A model generated the notes under the pieces. It was not told the origin of the DNA and did not search any database. It worked only from the letters and a program-made list of their open reading frames with translations. A DNA stretch of 64,000 nucleotides. Origin: Hyphomonadaceae bacterium (GTDB taxonomy: Bacteria; Pseudomonadota; Alphaproteobacteria; Caulobacterales; Aquidulcibacteraceae). The stretch covers positions 1 to 64,000 of the forward strand of contig JAIELK010000001.1 in assembly GCA_019753175.1 (NCBI GenBank), given 5' to 3'. Position 1 is the first letter of the stretch. Each line of letters begins with the position of its first letter. The translations under genes and the position numbers were made by a program. This document shows, piece by piece, positions 36,781 to 47,000 of this stretch.

Positions 36781-38200
36781 CAGTGTTTGCGATCACCCCC
36801 CCCAACTTCCCCGGCAGCGCATTCGCATACGCGGTGATATCCCCGGCGCCCAGGCACACGACGATATCGCCCGGCTTTGCTTCCTCGCGCACGAAATCGG
36901 CCAGCGCGTCCAGGCTCGCAAGCTTGCGCGCGTCGCGGTGGCCGTGGCTTTTCAGGCTGGCGGCGAGCGCATCGGCGCTGATCCCTTCGATCGGCGCCTC
37001 GCCGGCGGGGTAGACATCCGCCACCGCGGCGATGTCGGCGTCGTTGAAGCAGGTGGAGAAATCCTTGAACAAGTCGCGCAGGCGCGTGTAGCGATGGGGC
37101 TGTACAACAGCCAGCACACGGCCTTCGGTCATCTCGCGCGCGGCCGAGAGCACGGCGGCGATTTCCACCGGATGGTGGGCGTAATCGTCGATGATGCGCA
37201 CGTCGTTCCAAGTGCCGGTGGTGGTGAAGCGCCGCTTCACACCGGCGAACTTCTTCAGCCCCTTGCGGATGCCGTCGTCGGTGACGCCCAGCTCGCGGGC
37301 CACCGCGATCGCAGCAACGGCGTTCTGCACATTGTGCCGCCCCGCCACCGGCAAAAACAAATCGTGGAGCGTTACCCCCGGGCCTTCGCCCTTGCGCCGC
37401 GCCACAACGTCGAACGTCGAGCCGTCGCGCGACGGGCGCACATTGACTGCGCACACATCGGCCTGCGGATTGAAGCCGTAGGAAATGACGCGCCGGTCGC
37501 GCACTTGCGCCGCCAACGCCTGCACCTGGGGATGATCGAGGCACATCACCGCAAAGCCGTAGAATGGGATGTTTTCCACGAAGGTCTGGTAGGCCGCGTT
37601 CATGGCTTCGACAGTGCCGTAATGGTCGAGGTGCTCAGCGTCCATATTGGTGACCACCACCGCGGTGGCGCGCAGGCGCGTGAAGGTGCCGTCGCTTTCG
37701 TCGGCCTCCACCACCATCCATTCGCCCTCGCCCATGCGCGCGTTCGCGCCGTAGGCGTTGATGATGCCGCCGTTGATGACGGTGGGATCCTTGCCTCCGG
37801 CGTCGAGCAGCGCTGCGATCATGGAGGTGGTGGTGGTTTTGCCGTGGGTGCCGCCGATCGCCACCGTCCACTTTAGCCGCATGATTTCGGCCAGCATCTC
37901 CGCGCGCTTTACGATCGGGACGCCGCGCGCACGCGCGGCGTCGGTTTCGGGATTGCCGTTCTTGATGGCGGAGGACACCACCACGACGCCCGCATGCGCG
38001 GCGTTCTCGGCCTTGTGGCCGATCAACACCCTTATTCCTTGCGCACGCAGACGCTCGGTATTGGCGCTCTCCTTGGCGTCCGAGCCCGTGACCTCGTAGC
38101 CGAGATTTTTCATCACCGCGGCGATGCCGGACATGCCAATGCCGCCGATGCCGACGAAATGAATGGGGCCGGTGTCGAACGGAATGGCGCGGCGCAGCAT
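36755..38200 (-). CDS. murC: UDP-N-acetylmuramate-L-alanine ligase
   Basis: Adds L-alanine to UDP-MurNAc, first of the Mur ligases; cytoplasmic, 481 residues. The N-terminal [14 protein letters not shown] is the UDP-binding site, [20 protein letters not shown] the ATP P-loop, EADESDGTF the metal site and [14 protein letters not shown] the C-terminal domain. The ATG at 38200 gives the usual start ([15 protein letters not shown]). The last seven residues and stop lie in a palindromic element, so the native C-terminus was probably replaced. It is separated from murG by an ECF operon and a plus-strand gene. Confidence 0.96.
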   Translation of the reverse strand: MLRRAIPFDTGPIHFVGIGGIGMSGIAAVMKNLGYEVTGSDAKESANTERLRAQGIRVLIGHKAENAAHAGVVVVSSAIKNGNPETDAARARGVPIVKRAEMLAEIMRLKWTVAIGGTHGKTTTTSMIAALLDAGGKDPTVINGGIINAYGANARMGEGEWMVVEADESDGTFTRLRATAVVVTNMDAEHLDHYGTVEAMNAAYQTFVENIPFYGFAVMCLDHPQVQALAAQVRDRRVISYGFNPQADVCAVNVRPSRDGSTFDVVARRKGEGPGVTLHDLFLPVAGRHNVQNAVAAIAVARELGVTDDGIRKGLKKFAGVKRRFTTTGTWNDVRIIDDYAHHPVEIAAVLSAAREMTEGRVLAVVQPHRYTRLRDLFKDFSTCFNDADIAAVADVYPAGEAPIEGISADALAASLKSHGHRDARKLASLDALADFVREEAKPGDIVVCLGAGDITAYANALPGKLGGVIANTAVIPAGAA

Positions 38201-38303
38201 GGGATCAGTCTCGCAAAAAGGGGCCATCGCCCACAACCTTCGGTTTGACCTTTGTTAACCTTAGGATGCGATGACTCAAGCTGCACTCTAGGGACGGAAA
38301 CAG

Positions 38304-39410
38304 ATGTACTTCAAGCTGATGGTCGGCGCCTCGCTGCTGTGCTTGGGAGCTGCTGGCTGTGCCTCCACTGAGGACGTGCGCGCCATGCAGCGGCCGGAGT
38401 TGCCCCCGACTCATGTGGCGCTCGCAGATAGCAATTCGCTCCTTCACGAAAACATCGCGATCTACGAGATCGCGGGAGCGCCTGAGTTTCGGCTGTTCGA
38501 TGGCGGCGCAGTCATCACGACGAGACCGACGCGAGCGGATGTCGCGACCATGCTCCAGTCTTGGCTGTCAAACGCCGATATGCTGTCCGAAAACATCGGC
38601 GAGGCAGACTACCTTCTCACAGTTCGTTTTACGGATCTCCGTGGTCCCGATGTCATTCCGTTCACCGATAAGCGCGCGCGGGCAAGCGTCGAATATGTCC
38701 TTGAGAGACGTCAATGCGTCCAAAGCCGGGAGCCGCGCGAAAGCTGCACGCTGTTCGCCGGCTCGTATCAGGCGCAGTTGCAAGCACGTATGCCAGGCGT
38801 CACCCAGGAAATGGTGCGGGGGGCGATCGCGTCGGGATTGATTGGCGTCGCTGTCGCATCTGAAGTCAGCAACTCAGAAGACGCGGGCGGAGCGGCGGCG
38901 GCGGTCGGGGGCGCGCTAGGTCTCGGCTCAGCGGGATTCGCTTCCGTGCACGACACGCTGCTTTGGGATTGGCCGGAGGCAAGCGCACACGCAGCCCCGC
39001 GCTTGGCTGACGGGCTAGGTTTGGGGATCGTTCTAGGCGCTGCCGCTGCAGGGTACGGAGACGGTGTTGTAAGCGAGCCTGCTGCGCGCTGGAGAGGCGG
39101 AGTTGCTGGCGCCGCGATCGGTTTCCTAGCGGCTGCGCCCGCTGGCCGAAGAGTCGAGCGCTGGGACGACATCGCCACGCCCGGCGCATTCAACGGCACA
39201 CATCGTCGCCACCAGGCCGTGGCAGGCATGATGCGCCAGCATTTCAATCGGTTCCTGTTCGATCTCGACGAAGCTGATCTGATCACCATCCGCGACGCCG
39301 TGGCCTGCTCCGAACTCAACCCGAACGGCTATAGACCGGCGCTCATCACATCCACCGCAAGTGCAGTTGCATACGATTGCCCCATCGGTGAGACGCGTCG
39401 CGTTAGTTGA
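38304..39410 (+). CDS. glycine/alanine-rich lipoprotein, unknown function
   Basis: 368 residues with a lipobox (LGAAGCAS, Cys at about residue 19). The first half has a folded region (ADYLLTVRFTDLRGPDVIPF) and a Cys pair (CVQSREPRESC), probably disulfide-bonded. The second half has two glycine-zipper-like hydrophobic stretches (GGAAAAVGGALGLGSAGFAS and LGLGIVLGAAAAGYGDG). I do not recognise the family. It is divergent from murC and converges with the small membrane protein of the ECF operon. Confidence 0.6.
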   Translation: MYFKLMVGASLLCLGAAGCASTEDVRAMQRPELPPTHVALADSNSLLHENIAIYEIAGAPEFRLFDGGAVITTRPTRADVATMLQSWLSNADMLSENIGEADYLLTVRFTDLRGPDVIPFTDKRARASVEYVLERRQCVQSREPRESCTLFAGSYQAQLQARMPGVTQEMVRGAIASGLIGVAVASEVSNSEDAGGAAAAVGGALGLGSAGFASVHDTLLWDWPEASAHAAPRLADGLGLGIVLGAAAAGYGDGVVSEPAARWRGGVAGAAIGFLAAAPAGRRVERWDDIATPGAFNGTHRRHQAVAGMMRQHFNRFLFDLDEADLITIRDAVACSELNPNGYRPALITSTASAVAYDCPIGETRRVS

Positions 39411-39418
39411 CGCGCCAC

Positions 39419-39742
39419 CTAAAGACGCAGCAGCGCGCGCGAGCGCGCCAGCGTCGCCGCCGGCCCCTGCGTCGCCAGCAGCGCCACAAGATAGCCCGCG
39501 ACGATCGCGCCAGCGCTCGCCAGCAGCGGCTGCACGTCAGCGGCCGTCATGCCGAAGGCCCCGGCAAGCGGAGCGATGAGCCCGACGCCGGTGAAGGCCG
39601 CGATCAGCTTCAAGCCGCGGATGGCCGCGGCGCGGCGCTTGCGCTTCAGCGCCACGCGCGCGAGCACGTCGATGCGAAAACCGGGATCGGGCGTCTTTGG
39701 CGCCTCGCCCAGCAATGCAGCCAGGGTGATGTCGTTGGTCAT
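39419..39742 (-). CDS. two-helix membrane protein, putative anti-sigma partner
   Basis: 107 residues: a cytoplasmic N-terminus (DITLAALLGEAPKTPDPGFR) and two membrane segments (LIAAFTGVGLIAPLAGAFG and ASAGAIVAGYLVALLATQG). The start overlaps the ECF sigma stop by ATGA, so the two are coupled. Small membrane proteins encoded directly after an ECF sigma factor often hold it inactive, but no zinc-type anti-sigma motif is seen, so the role is inferred from position only. Confidence 0.6.
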   Translation of the reverse strand: MTNDITLAALLGEAPKTPDPGFRIDVLARVALKRKRRAAAIRGLKLIAAFTGVGLIAPLAGAFGMTAADVQPLLASAGAIVAGYLVALLATQGPAATLARSRALLRL

Positions 39743-40284
39743 GACTGCGTCTCCGTAACAAGTCCAAGCGCGGCCTGCAAACGCGCACGGCCGCGCTGAA
39801 CGTGCGATTTCACCGTGCCGAGCGGCAGCTTGAGCGCTTCGGCAGCCTCGGCGTGGGTGAATTCCTGACCCAGGCAGAGCGCCAGCACGGCGCGCTGATC
39901 CTCTGGCAGCTCGTCTATGGCGCGGCGCAGTGCAAGGCGTTGGGCGCTGCGATCGTGGGGATCACTCGCGCCATCCTCAAGCATCGCATATGCGTCTTCG
40001 CGCGCCATTCTTCGCGCGCCGGCTCGACGCGCGCGCCGCCAGTACTGGAACGCCACGCCGCAGATGAAGGTTCGCAGCCGCGAGCCGCCGTCATAGCGCG
40101 CCAGCACTTCCCAGGTGCGCGCAAACGCGTCCTGCGCCAGATCGTCCGCGTCTGCGGCGTTACCCGTCAGCCGGCGCAGGAACGCCCGCACCGCCGACTG
40201 GTTGGCGTCCACCAATTGACCGTAGGCGCGCATGTCGCCGTTGCGCGCGAGACGGACGAGGCGCGCCTCTTCGGCGGCGTCCAT
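39739..40284 (-). CDS. ECF-family RNA polymerase sigma factor
   Basis: 181 residues with region 2 (ADDLAQDAFARTWEVLARYD, in which the DLAQDAF helix binds core polymerase and the -10 element) and region 4 (LPEDQRAVLALCLGQEFTHA then AAEALKLPLGTVKSHVQRGR). It is likely an alternative sigma factor of the extracytoplasmic-function type. It lies six bases after DUF6249 and is coupled to the downstream membrane protein. The regulon is unknown. The three genes sit in the dcw cluster between murG and murC. Confidence 0.92.
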   Translation of the reverse strand: MDAAEEARLVRLARNGDMRAYGQLVDANQSAVRAFLRRLTGNAADADDLAQDAFARTWEVLARYDGGSRLRTFICGVAFQYWRRARRAGARRMAREDAYAMLEDGASDPHDRSAQRLALRRAIDELPEDQRAVLALCLGQEFTHAEAAEALKLPLGTVKSHVQRGRARLQAALGLVTETQS

Positions 40285-40290
40285 GGCGGT

Positions 40291-40686
40291 TTACTTCCGC
40301 GCCAGGAACATCATCACAAGGCCGCCGAGCGCCATCACGCCCATGCCCGCCGCCACCGCAAGGAAAATCCAAGCCCAATCCTCAGTCGGGTGGATGAACC
40401 AGTAGGCGATGCCAAAGCCTGTCGCGAGCGCGGCGAAGGTGAAGAACGTCCAGCCGCTGTCGTGAAAGCGCGATCGCGGCGATGTCGTGACGCCGTCTTC
40501 GTCCCAGTCCTTCGCCGCAAGCTTCAGCAGTTCGGGCGGCGGCTCTTTACCCTGGTCGGTGTAGGTCTTGATCAGATCGATCACATTGCGCGTGCGGCGT
40601 TCGCTGGTGAACCCACCTGAAACGGCCATGACCATCCCGAAGATCGGGAAGATCAGCCACCAGAAATCCCGAAACAGCTCTTCCAT
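40291..40686 (-). CDS. DUF6249-like small membrane protein
   Basis: 131 residues with an N-terminal membrane segment (WWLIFPIFGMVMAVSGGF), a soluble part (RRTRNVIDLIKTYTDQGKEP then PPELLKLA) and a C-terminal hairpin of two segments (FFTFAALATGFGIAYWFI, WAWIFLAVAAGMGVMALGGL). This resembles DUF6249, often encoded with ECF sigma factors. GGGAGAG lies before the GTG/ATG pair; ATG at 40686 is chosen. It is the first gene of a three-gene sigma operon. Confidence 0.7.
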   Translation of the reverse strand: MEELFRDFWWLIFPIFGMVMAVSGGFTSERRTRNVIDLIKTYTDQGKEPPPELLKLAAKDWDEDGVTTSPRSRFHDSGWTFFTFAALATGFGIAYWFIHPTEDWAWIFLAVAAGMGVMALGGLVMMFLARK

Positions 40687-40751
40687 CACACTCTCCCAGA
40701 GGCGGCTTCACACTCTACCGCCGCCGAGACCAGTCCTGGATGCGGACGCTT

Positions 40752-41843
40752 TCAAGCCGCAACGCTCTCGGCCAAATCGGCCAGGGTCTTGGCGGCGTCC
40801 GGCCTGGCCGCGGCGCGGGCAGCGGCGGCGCGAACGGCGAGCCCATGGGGGTCCCCCAGGCGCTGTTCCAGGAGAAGAGCGAGCGCCTCAGGCGTGAATT
40901 GAGCTTCCGAGAGGACATCGGCCGCGCCGACCGACGTCAAGCCAGCCGCATTGGCCGTCTGGTGGTCGTCCGCGGCGGCGGCGAAGGGCACGAGGATGGC
41001 TGGCCGGCCGGCCACTTGCAGCTCGGTGACCGTGGACGCGCCTGCCCGGGCGATCACCAGATGCGCCGCCGAAAGCCGTTCGCCCATGTTGTTGAAGAAG
41101 GCGGAGACCTCGGCCCTCACGCCAGCCTCGCGATAGGCGGATCGGACCTCCTCGACCTGTTCCTCACGCGCCTGCTGCACCACTGTCAGCCGCGCGCGCA
41201 ACGCTTCTGGCAACAAGGTCACCGCCACCGGGATCACGTCGCCGAACAGCTTCGCGCCTTGGCTGCCGCCGATCACCAGCAGATTGAGCGGCCCGCCAGC
41301 GGGTGCTTCAGGATACGGCCGCGCGCGCGCTTCAAGGATCGGCAGCCGCACCGGATTACCAACGACACGTTTTCGGTTTGCCGCTTGCTGCGGCAAGCCG
41401 TCGAGCCGTTCGAAACCACTGGCGACAATCGCAGCGCTCGAAGCGAGCGCGCGATTGACGCGACCGAGCACCGAGTTCTGCTCGTGGATGAGGATCGGGA
41501 CTTTGTGCGCACGCGCCGCCATCAGCGCCGGGAACGAAGGATAGCCGCCAAAACCCGCGACCAATGCCGGGCGCGTTTCGCGGAAGCGCGCCTTGGCTTC
41601 GCCAACGCCGCGCCAAATCTTCAACGCCGCCGGCAACGCCTTCAGCGGATGCAGCGTGGGCGACGCGGCGGCGACATCCTCGACGCGCTCGGCGGGAAAG
41701 TGTTCCGCATAACGCCGTCCGCGCGCATCCGTCATCAGCACCACGCGCCAGCCGCGCTGCCGCATTTCCTCGGCAAACGCCGCCGCTGGGAAGAGATGTC
41801 CGCCGGTGCCCCCCGCGGCAATGACGACAACTCTTTTGCTCAT
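40752..41843 (-). CDS. murG: undecaprenyl-PP-MurNAc-pentapeptide GlcNAc transferase
   Basis: Makes lipid II from lipid I at the inner face of the membrane. 363 residues of GT-B fold. The G-loops are IAAGGTGGHLFPAAAFAEE near the N-terminus and NLLVIGGSQGAKLFGD in the middle. The C-terminal site HLVIARAGASTVTELQVAGR binds UDP-GlcNAc. The start ATG 41843 overlaps the ftsW stop by ATGA. It is the last gene of the long murE-to-murG run before the ECF operon. Confidence 0.96.
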   Translation of the reverse strand: MSKRVVVIAAGGTGGHLFPAAAFAEEMRQRGWRVVLMTDARGRRYAEHFPAERVEDVAAASPTLHPLKALPAALKIWRGVGEAKARFRETRPALVAGFGGYPSFPALMAARAHKVPILIHEQNSVLGRVNRALASSAAIVASGFERLDGLPQQAANRKRVVGNPVRLPILEARARPYPEAPAGGPLNLLVIGGSQGAKLFGDVIPVAVTLLPEALRARLTVVQQAREEQVEEVRSAYREAGVRAEVSAFFNNMGERLSAAHLVIARAGASTVTELQVAGRPAILVPFAAAADDHQTANAAGLTSVGAADVLSEAQFTPEALALLLEQRLGDPHGLAVRAAAARAAARPDAAKTLADLAESVAA

Positions 41844-42985
41844 GAGGCAAAGCGTCCTGAGTCGCTGGTCAGAAAGGCGCCTGGCCGGTTGCGCAACAGC
41901 GACAAGCAGAAGCCGAGCGCAAGCGCCGACCCGATCATCGAAGAGCCGCCAAACGAGATGAACGGCAAGGTCATGCCTTTCGCCGGCAGCAAGCTCAAAT
42001 TCACCGCGATGTGAATAGCCGCTTGCGAGACGAGCAACGTGATGAGTCCCGCCGCGGCGAGCTGCTCAAACGGCATGTTCAGCCGGCTCGCGCGGGAAAG
42101 CCCGCGAAACGCCAGCGCGCCAAACAGCAGCACCAGGCCCAGCGAAGCCAGCAAGCCGAATTCCTCGGCCGCGACCGCAAAGACAAAGTCCGCGTGCGCA
42201 TCGGGCAGCGAACGCTTGATGACGCCCTCTCCGGGTCCGCGGCCGAAAACGCCGCCGGCGGCGATCGCGTCGAGCGCGCGGTTGACCTGGTAGGCGGCGT
42301 CGCCTTCGGGATTGAGAAAGGCGTCGATGCGCACGCGCACATGCGGATAGAAGGTATAGACCGCCCAGGCGCCAAAGCCGGCCAGCACCGCGCCGCCGAG
42401 CAGCCAGCGCAATGCGAGTCCCGACAGGAACAGCATCGGCCCCAGACATAGCGCGAGCAGAGCACTCTGCCCGATGTCCGGCTGAGCGAGCAACGCCGCC
42501 GCGGCCAAGCCAAGCAAACACAGTGACACAAGGCGGCCGGGAAAGCGGGGCGACTTCATCGTTTCGCCGAGCATCCACGCCCACACCACGATCAGCGCCG
42601 GCTTCAGTATCTCCGAGGGCTGCAGCGAAAAGAAGCCGAAATCGAACCAGCGTTGCGCGCCCTTCACCTCCGGACCGATCCACGCAGCCAGGGCGCAGAG
42701 CGGTAGAAACAGGGCGGCAAGAATGGTCGCAAACCGCCTGATCTGCCGCGGCTCGAGCGCAGCCGCCGCCAACATGACGACGATGCCAAGCGCGGCATAG
42801 GCCGTCTGCCGTCCGGCGAAATAAAACGCCTCCTCAATGCGGATGCGCGCGGTAGCGACGGGGCTTGAAGCCATAGAAAACAGGATGCCCAATCCAATCA
42901 GCACGGCGGCGATCGTCAGCAACACCCGATCATAGCTGCGCATGCGGTGCATCGCGGCGGCGACGTTCTCTGCGACAGCGGTCAT
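41840..42985 (-). CDS. ftsW: septal peptidoglycan glycosyltransferase FtsW
   Basis: SEDS polymerase of the divisome, about ten membrane segments, 381 residues. Recognisable parts: KGAQRWFDFGFFSLQPSEIL (the RW...QPSE motif), AQPDIGQSALL, VNRALDAIAAGGVFGRGPGE and the C-terminal LPAKGMTLPFISFGGSSM, the family signature. It pairs with FtsI (PBP3) as polymerase and transpeptidase. ATG 42985 overlaps the murD stop by ATGA; the longer reading overlaps murD and is rejected. Confidence 0.96.
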   Translation of the reverse strand: MTAVAENVAAAMHRMRSYDRVLLTIAAVLIGLGILFSMASSPVATARIRIEEAFYFAGRQTAYAALGIVVMLAAAALEPRQIRRFATILAALFLPLCALAAWIGPEVKGAQRWFDFGFFSLQPSEILKPALIVVWAWMLGETMKSPRFPGRLVSLCLLGLAAAALLAQPDIGQSALLALCLGPMLFLSGLALRWLLGGAVLAGFGAWAVYTFYPHVRVRIDAFLNPEGDAAYQVNRALDAIAAGGVFGRGPGEGVIKRSLPDAHADFVFAVAAEEFGLLASLGLVLLFGALAFRGLSRASRLNMPFEQLAAAGLITLLVSQAAIHIAVNLSLLPAKGMTLPFISFGGSSMIGSALALGFCLSLLRNRPGAFLTSDSGRFAS

Positions 42986-44406
42986 GCAGCGTCTCCGTTT
43001 TGCGACGCTTGAGACGCAACCAAGCCAGCGACGATGCGTTTGAACTGATCGCCGCGGTCCTCGAAGCTCTTGAATTGATCGAACGACGCGCACGCTGGCG
43101 ATAGCAGCACAACAGGATGCGACTCGCCGGAAGCACGCGCATCGGAGAACGCCTGGGTCACCGCCGTCTCAAGATCGCCCGCCATCGTGGTCGGGACCTT
43201 GCCGCGCAGCACGTCGGAAAAATCGCCAGCCGCCTGCCCGATCAGGTAGGCGCGCGCAATGCGTGGGAAGAAGGGCGCGAGCTCCTCGATGCCGCCGTCC
43301 TTCGCGACGCCGCCAGCAATCCAGTACACGCGCGGAAACACCGCCAGCGCTTGAGCGGCTGCGCCAGCGTTTGTGGCCTTGGAGTCGTTGATGAAACGCA
43401 CGCCGTTGACCGACGCCGCCCGCTCCAGACGATGCGGCAAGCCGGCGAAGCTCGACAGAGCCGATGCGATCGCCTTGGCCTCGACGCCAAGCGCGCGCAA
43501 CGCCGCGTAGGCCGCCGCCGCGTTCTGCGCGTTGTGCTTGCCGAGCAGAGCCGGCGTACGCGACAGATCGGCGGCGACCTCCGATCGGCCGCCCAACGCG
43601 TCGAACAATTTGTCGCCCAGCGCTGAAACGCCGCGCCCCAGCGCTTTGCCGGCCGAGATCGGTGCAACGTGCCGGACCCCATCCGACGTCAGCTCCGTGC
43701 AGACAGCGGCGCTGGCGTCGTCGTCGACGCCGACAATCGCCCAATCGCCGGCGCCCTGGTTGAGAAAGATCCGCTTCTTGGCGGCGATGTAGGCGGCCAT
43801 GTTGCCGTGACGGTCCAAATGGTCCGGCGAAATGTTCAGCCAGACGGCGACGTCGAGCCTCAGCGAACGGGTGATATCGAGTTGGAACGAGGACAGCTCC
43901 AGAATGTAGTACGCGCCGGCATGAAGCGGCGGCAGATCGAGCGCAGCCGCGCCGATGTTTCCGCCCAGACGCACGTCCTTGCCGACGGCGCTCAAGATGT
44001 GCGCGATCAGCGCCGACGTGGTGGACTTCCCATTGGTGCCTGTCACGCCGACCAGTTTCGGGCGGCCGCTCGCGGGCAGTGCGTTCACCGCGCGCGCGAA
44101 CAGCTCGATGTCCGACATGATCGGCACGCCCGTCGCTTCCGCCAGCGTGACGACGCGATGCGGTTCTGGAAATGTGAGCGGCACGCCCGGAGACAGCACA
44201 AGCGCTGAAAACGTACGCCAGTCGCGTGCGTTGATGTCGGAGACGGGCACGCCCGCAGCGCTCGCTGCGGCGCGTGTAGCGTCGCTGTCGTCCCACGCAT
44301 GTACCCGTGCGCCGCCCGCGGCCAGCGCGCGCGCGGCCGCGAGGCCGGTTCGCGCCAAGCCGAACACGGCAACGTCACGTCCCTTGAACTCCGTGATCGG
44401 GATCAT
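42982..44406 (-). CDS. murD: UDP-N-acetylmuramoylalanine-D-glutamate ligase
   Basis: Adds D-glutamate in the third ligase step. 474 residues with the P-loop GVTGTNGKSTTSALI, the metal/carbamate region FQLDITRSLRLDVAVWLNIS, and the C-terminal INDSKATNAGAAAQALAVF. Stop overlaps the ftsW start. It is 42 bases after mraY and transcribed with it. Confidence 0.96.
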   Translation of the reverse strand: MIPITEFKGRDVAVFGLARTGLAAARALAAGGARVHAWDDSDATRAAASAAGVPVSDINARDWRTFSALVLSPGVPLTFPEPHRVVTLAEATGVPIMSDIELFARAVNALPASGRPKLVGVTGTNGKSTTSALIAHILSAVGKDVRLGGNIGAAALDLPPLHAGAYYILELSSFQLDITRSLRLDVAVWLNISPDHLDRHGNMAAYIAAKKRIFLNQGAGDWAIVGVDDDASAAVCTELTSDGVRHVAPISAGKALGRGVSALGDKLFDALGGRSEVAADLSRTPALLGKHNAQNAAAAYAALRALGVEAKAIASALSSFAGLPHRLERAASVNGVRFINDSKATNAGAAAQALAVFPRVYWIAGGVAKDGGIEELAPFFPRIARAYLIGQAAGDFSDVLRGKVPTTMAGDLETAVTQAFSDARASGESHPVVLLSPACASFDQFKSFEDRGDQFKRIVAGLVASQASQNGDAA

Positions 44407-44448
44407 CCGATCTCTCCTCCAGGAAGAGACCTGCGCTGCTTCGCGTCG

Positions 44449-45594
44449 TTAACGCAACTTCAAAGTCGCAAGCCCCGCCATCGCAAAGATCACCGAAATA
44501 ATCCAGAAGCGAATGACGATGGTCGGCTCTTGCCAACCAAGCTTTTCGAAGTGGTGATGGATCGGCGCCATCAGGAAGATGCGGCGTCCCGTGCGCTTGT
44601 ACACCGCAACTTGCAGCATCACCGATAAGGTTTCGAGCACGAACAGACCGCCGACTATGGCGAGGACGATCTCGTGCTTGCTGGCGACCGCGACGGCGCC
44701 GAGCAGCCCGCCGAGCGCAAGTGAACCGGTGTCTCCCATGAACACGCGCGCGGGCGGCGCATTGTACCACAAGAACCCGAGCGACGCGCCCAGCAGCGCG
44801 CCAAGGATGGTGGCGAGTTCGCTCACCCCTTCGACGTGAGGAATGCCGAGATAGGCGGAGTAGTCGACGCGCCCAACCAAATAGCAGATCATCCCGAACG
44901 TCGCTGCGGCGACCATCACCGGGCCGATGGCCAAACCGTCGAGCCCATCGGTGAGGTTCACGGCATTGCCGAAACCGACGATCACAATCATCGCAAACAC
45001 GATGTAGAAGGCGAGCAATTGAATGCCCCACCCGGAGAGGAACGGCAGCGCCACGGCGGTCAGCGGCTCGCCCGCCATCAACGCCGTCAGAAAGCCCATC
45101 ACCGTGTGCGTTTCGCCAGGCGTGGTGGCGATCCACTCGGCCGCCAGCATGGCGAGCACGGCGAACAGCGCGATGGCGAATTCAAACACAAGGCGCAGCT
45201 TCGCCGACAATCCCCCGTGATGCTGTTTGGTGACTTTGGCAAAGTCATCGACAAAGCCGATCGTGCCGAAGCCAAGAGTCACCGCCAGCACCGCCCACAC
45301 ATAGGCGTTGGACAGATCCGCCCAGAGCAATGAAGAGATGCCGAGGCTGATGAGGATAATCAGCCCGCCCATGGTGGGCGTGCCCTTCTTGGTGAGCAGA
45401 TGTCCTTCAGGACCATCGGTCCGGATCGGCTGGCCCTTGCCCTGCTTTTTGCGCAGCCAGGCGATGAAAGGCGCGCCGATCGCGAAGGCGATGATCATGG
45501 CGGTGAACATCGCGCCGCCGGTGCGGAAAGTGATGTAGTTGAACAGGTTGAAGAATTGCGAGCGCTCTTCGAACTGCCCCAAGAGCTCTAGCAT
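44449..45594 (-). CDS. mraY: phospho-MurNAc-pentapeptide translocase
   Basis: Polytopic membrane enzyme attaching phospho-MurNAc-pentapeptide to undecaprenyl phosphate to give lipid I. 381 residues with [20 protein letters not shown] (the DD motif), [31 protein letters not shown] and [13 protein letters not shown]. About ten membrane segments. The start at 45594 lies inside the last codons of murF (7-base overlap). Confidence 0.97.
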   Translation of the reverse strand: MLELLGQFEERSQFFNLFNYITFRTGGAMFTAMIIAFAIGAPFIAWLRKKQGKGQPIRTDGPEGHLLTKKGTPTMGGLIILISLGISSLLWADLSNAYVWAVLAVTLGFGTIGFVDDFAKVTKQHHGGLSAKLRLVFEFAIALFAVLAMLAAEWIATTPGETHTVMGFLTALMAGEPLTAVALPFLSGWGIQLLAFYIVFAMIVIVGFGNAVNLTDGLDGLAIGPVMVAAATFGMICYLVGRVDYSAYLGIPHVEGVSELATILGALLGASLGFLWYNAPPARVFMGDTGSLALGGLLGAVAVASKHEIVLAIVGGLFVLETLSVMLQVAVYKRTGRRIFLMAPIHHHFEKLGWQEPTIVIRFWIISVIFAMAGLATLKLR

Positions 45595-46994
45595 CTAGCT
45601 CCCCCTTCAAGCGCTTTGAGGGCGGCGACCACCAGGCTCATGCGCGAACTGTTCGACCCCTTGACCAACACCACGTCGCCCGCGCGCAACGAACCGGCGA
45701 TGATTGGAATCAGGGATTCCGCGTTCTCCGCATAGCCGCCGCGACGCTCGGGCGGAAGCGCCTCCATCAGCGCCGCCATGCGCGGACCCGCGGCGAACGC
45801 CAAATCAATCCCCGCCGTAGCCAACGGCTCGGCGAGGCCCGCATGGTACGCGCGTTCGTTCGCGCCTAGTTCCAACATATCCCCAAGCGCAACGATCCGG
45901 CGCCCACCCGCGCCCGGCGTCCGCGCCGCCAGCGTAGCGAACGCCGCGGCCATCGAGGACGGGTTGGCGTTATAGGAATCGTCGACGAGCACGAAATCGC
46001 CAAAGGGCGCTGCGACGATGATGGCCACGCCGCGGCCATCGAACGCGCGAAGATGCTCCAGCGCATGCGCCGCCGCTTCCACATCGGCGCCGACGCAATC
46101 GGCCGCCGCGAGCGCGGCCACCGAGTTGAGCGCCCAGTGCGCGCCTTCGACGCCAATCCGGTAGCGCAAAGACCGTCCCAGGACTTCCGCTTCAGCGGTC
46201 GAGCCGGTGGCGTCCATGTCAAACTTCAGAAGCCGCGCCTCGCAGCCGGCATCGCGACCGAAGCGAACGATCGTGGCGCCGTTGCGCTCGGCTGCGGCAA
46301 GCAAGCGATCGGCGTGCGGCGCTTCACTGGGGACGAGCGCAGCCCCGCCCGGTTCCAGCCCGGAATAAATGTCGCCCTTCTCGTCGGCGATGGCTTCGAG
46401 CGAGCCCAGGTTCTCGATGTGCGCCGGCGCGATCCAGGTGATCAGCGCGCAGTGCGGCCGCACCTGCTGTGTCAACGGCAAGATTTCGCCGCGATGGTTC
46501 ATCCCCATTTCGAATACGCCAAAGGCGCTTTCGCGCGGCATGCGCGCCAAGGTCAGCGGCACACCCCAGTGGTTGTTGTAGCTCTTGACGGAGCGATGCG
46601 TTGCACCACTCGCCGCAAGACAGAGCGCCAGCGCTTCCTTGGTCGAAGTCTTGCCGACCGAGCCCGTGACGCCAACCCGTTTGGCGGGGCTGCGTTCGCG
46701 CGCGGCGGCGCCGAGCTTGCGCAAGCCTTCGAGCACGTCAGGCACGACAAGCGCCGGACCCAGGCCCTCCGCCTTGCTTTCATCGGAGATCAGCGCGGCG
46801 GCCGCGCCGCTCACGAAAGCCTGCGCTAGAAAATCGTGGCCGTCGCGCACATCCTTCAGCGCGACGAAGAGATCGCCCGGCTCAAGGCTGCGCGTATCGA
46901 TCGAGACGCCCTGCACCGACCACCGATCGCCATTGACGAGGCGTCCGCCTGTCGCACGCACCGCTTCCGCAGCAGTCCAAAGCGGCCCCGTCAC
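45588..46994 (-). CDS. murF: UDP-MurNAc-tripeptide D-alanyl-D-alanine ligase
   Basis: Attaches D-Ala-D-Ala, completing the pentapeptide. 468 residues with the P-loop [15 protein letters not shown], the [10 protein letters not shown] segment, the [12 protein letters not shown] motif and the C-terminal [12 protein letters not shown]. The start is GTG at 46994. The gap to murE is 130 bases and holds a palindromic element, unlike the tight spacing elsewhere in the cluster. Confidence 0.96.
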   Translation of the reverse strand: MTGPLWTAAEAVRATGGRLVNGDRWSVQGVSIDTRSLEPGDLFVALKDVRDGHDFLAQAFVSGAAAALISDESKAEGLGPALVVPDVLEGLRKLGAAARERSPAKRVGVTGSVGKTSTKEALALCLAASGATHRSVKSYNNHWGVPLTLARMPRESAFGVFEMGMNHRGEILPLTQQVRPHCALITWIAPAHIENLGSLEAIADEKGDIYSGLEPGGAALVPSEAPHADRLLAAAERNGATIVRFGRDAGCEARLLKFDMDATGSTAEAEVLGRSLRYRIGVEGAHWALNSVAALAAADCVGADVEAAAHALEHLRAFDGRGVAIIVAAPFGDFVLVDDSYNANPSSMAAAFATLAARTPGAGGRRIVALGDMLELGANERAYHAGLAEPLATAGIDLAFAAGPRMAALMEALPPERRGGYAENAESLIPIIAGSLRAGDVVLVKGSNSSRMSLVVAALKALEGGARC

Positions 46995-47000
46995 TGTACG

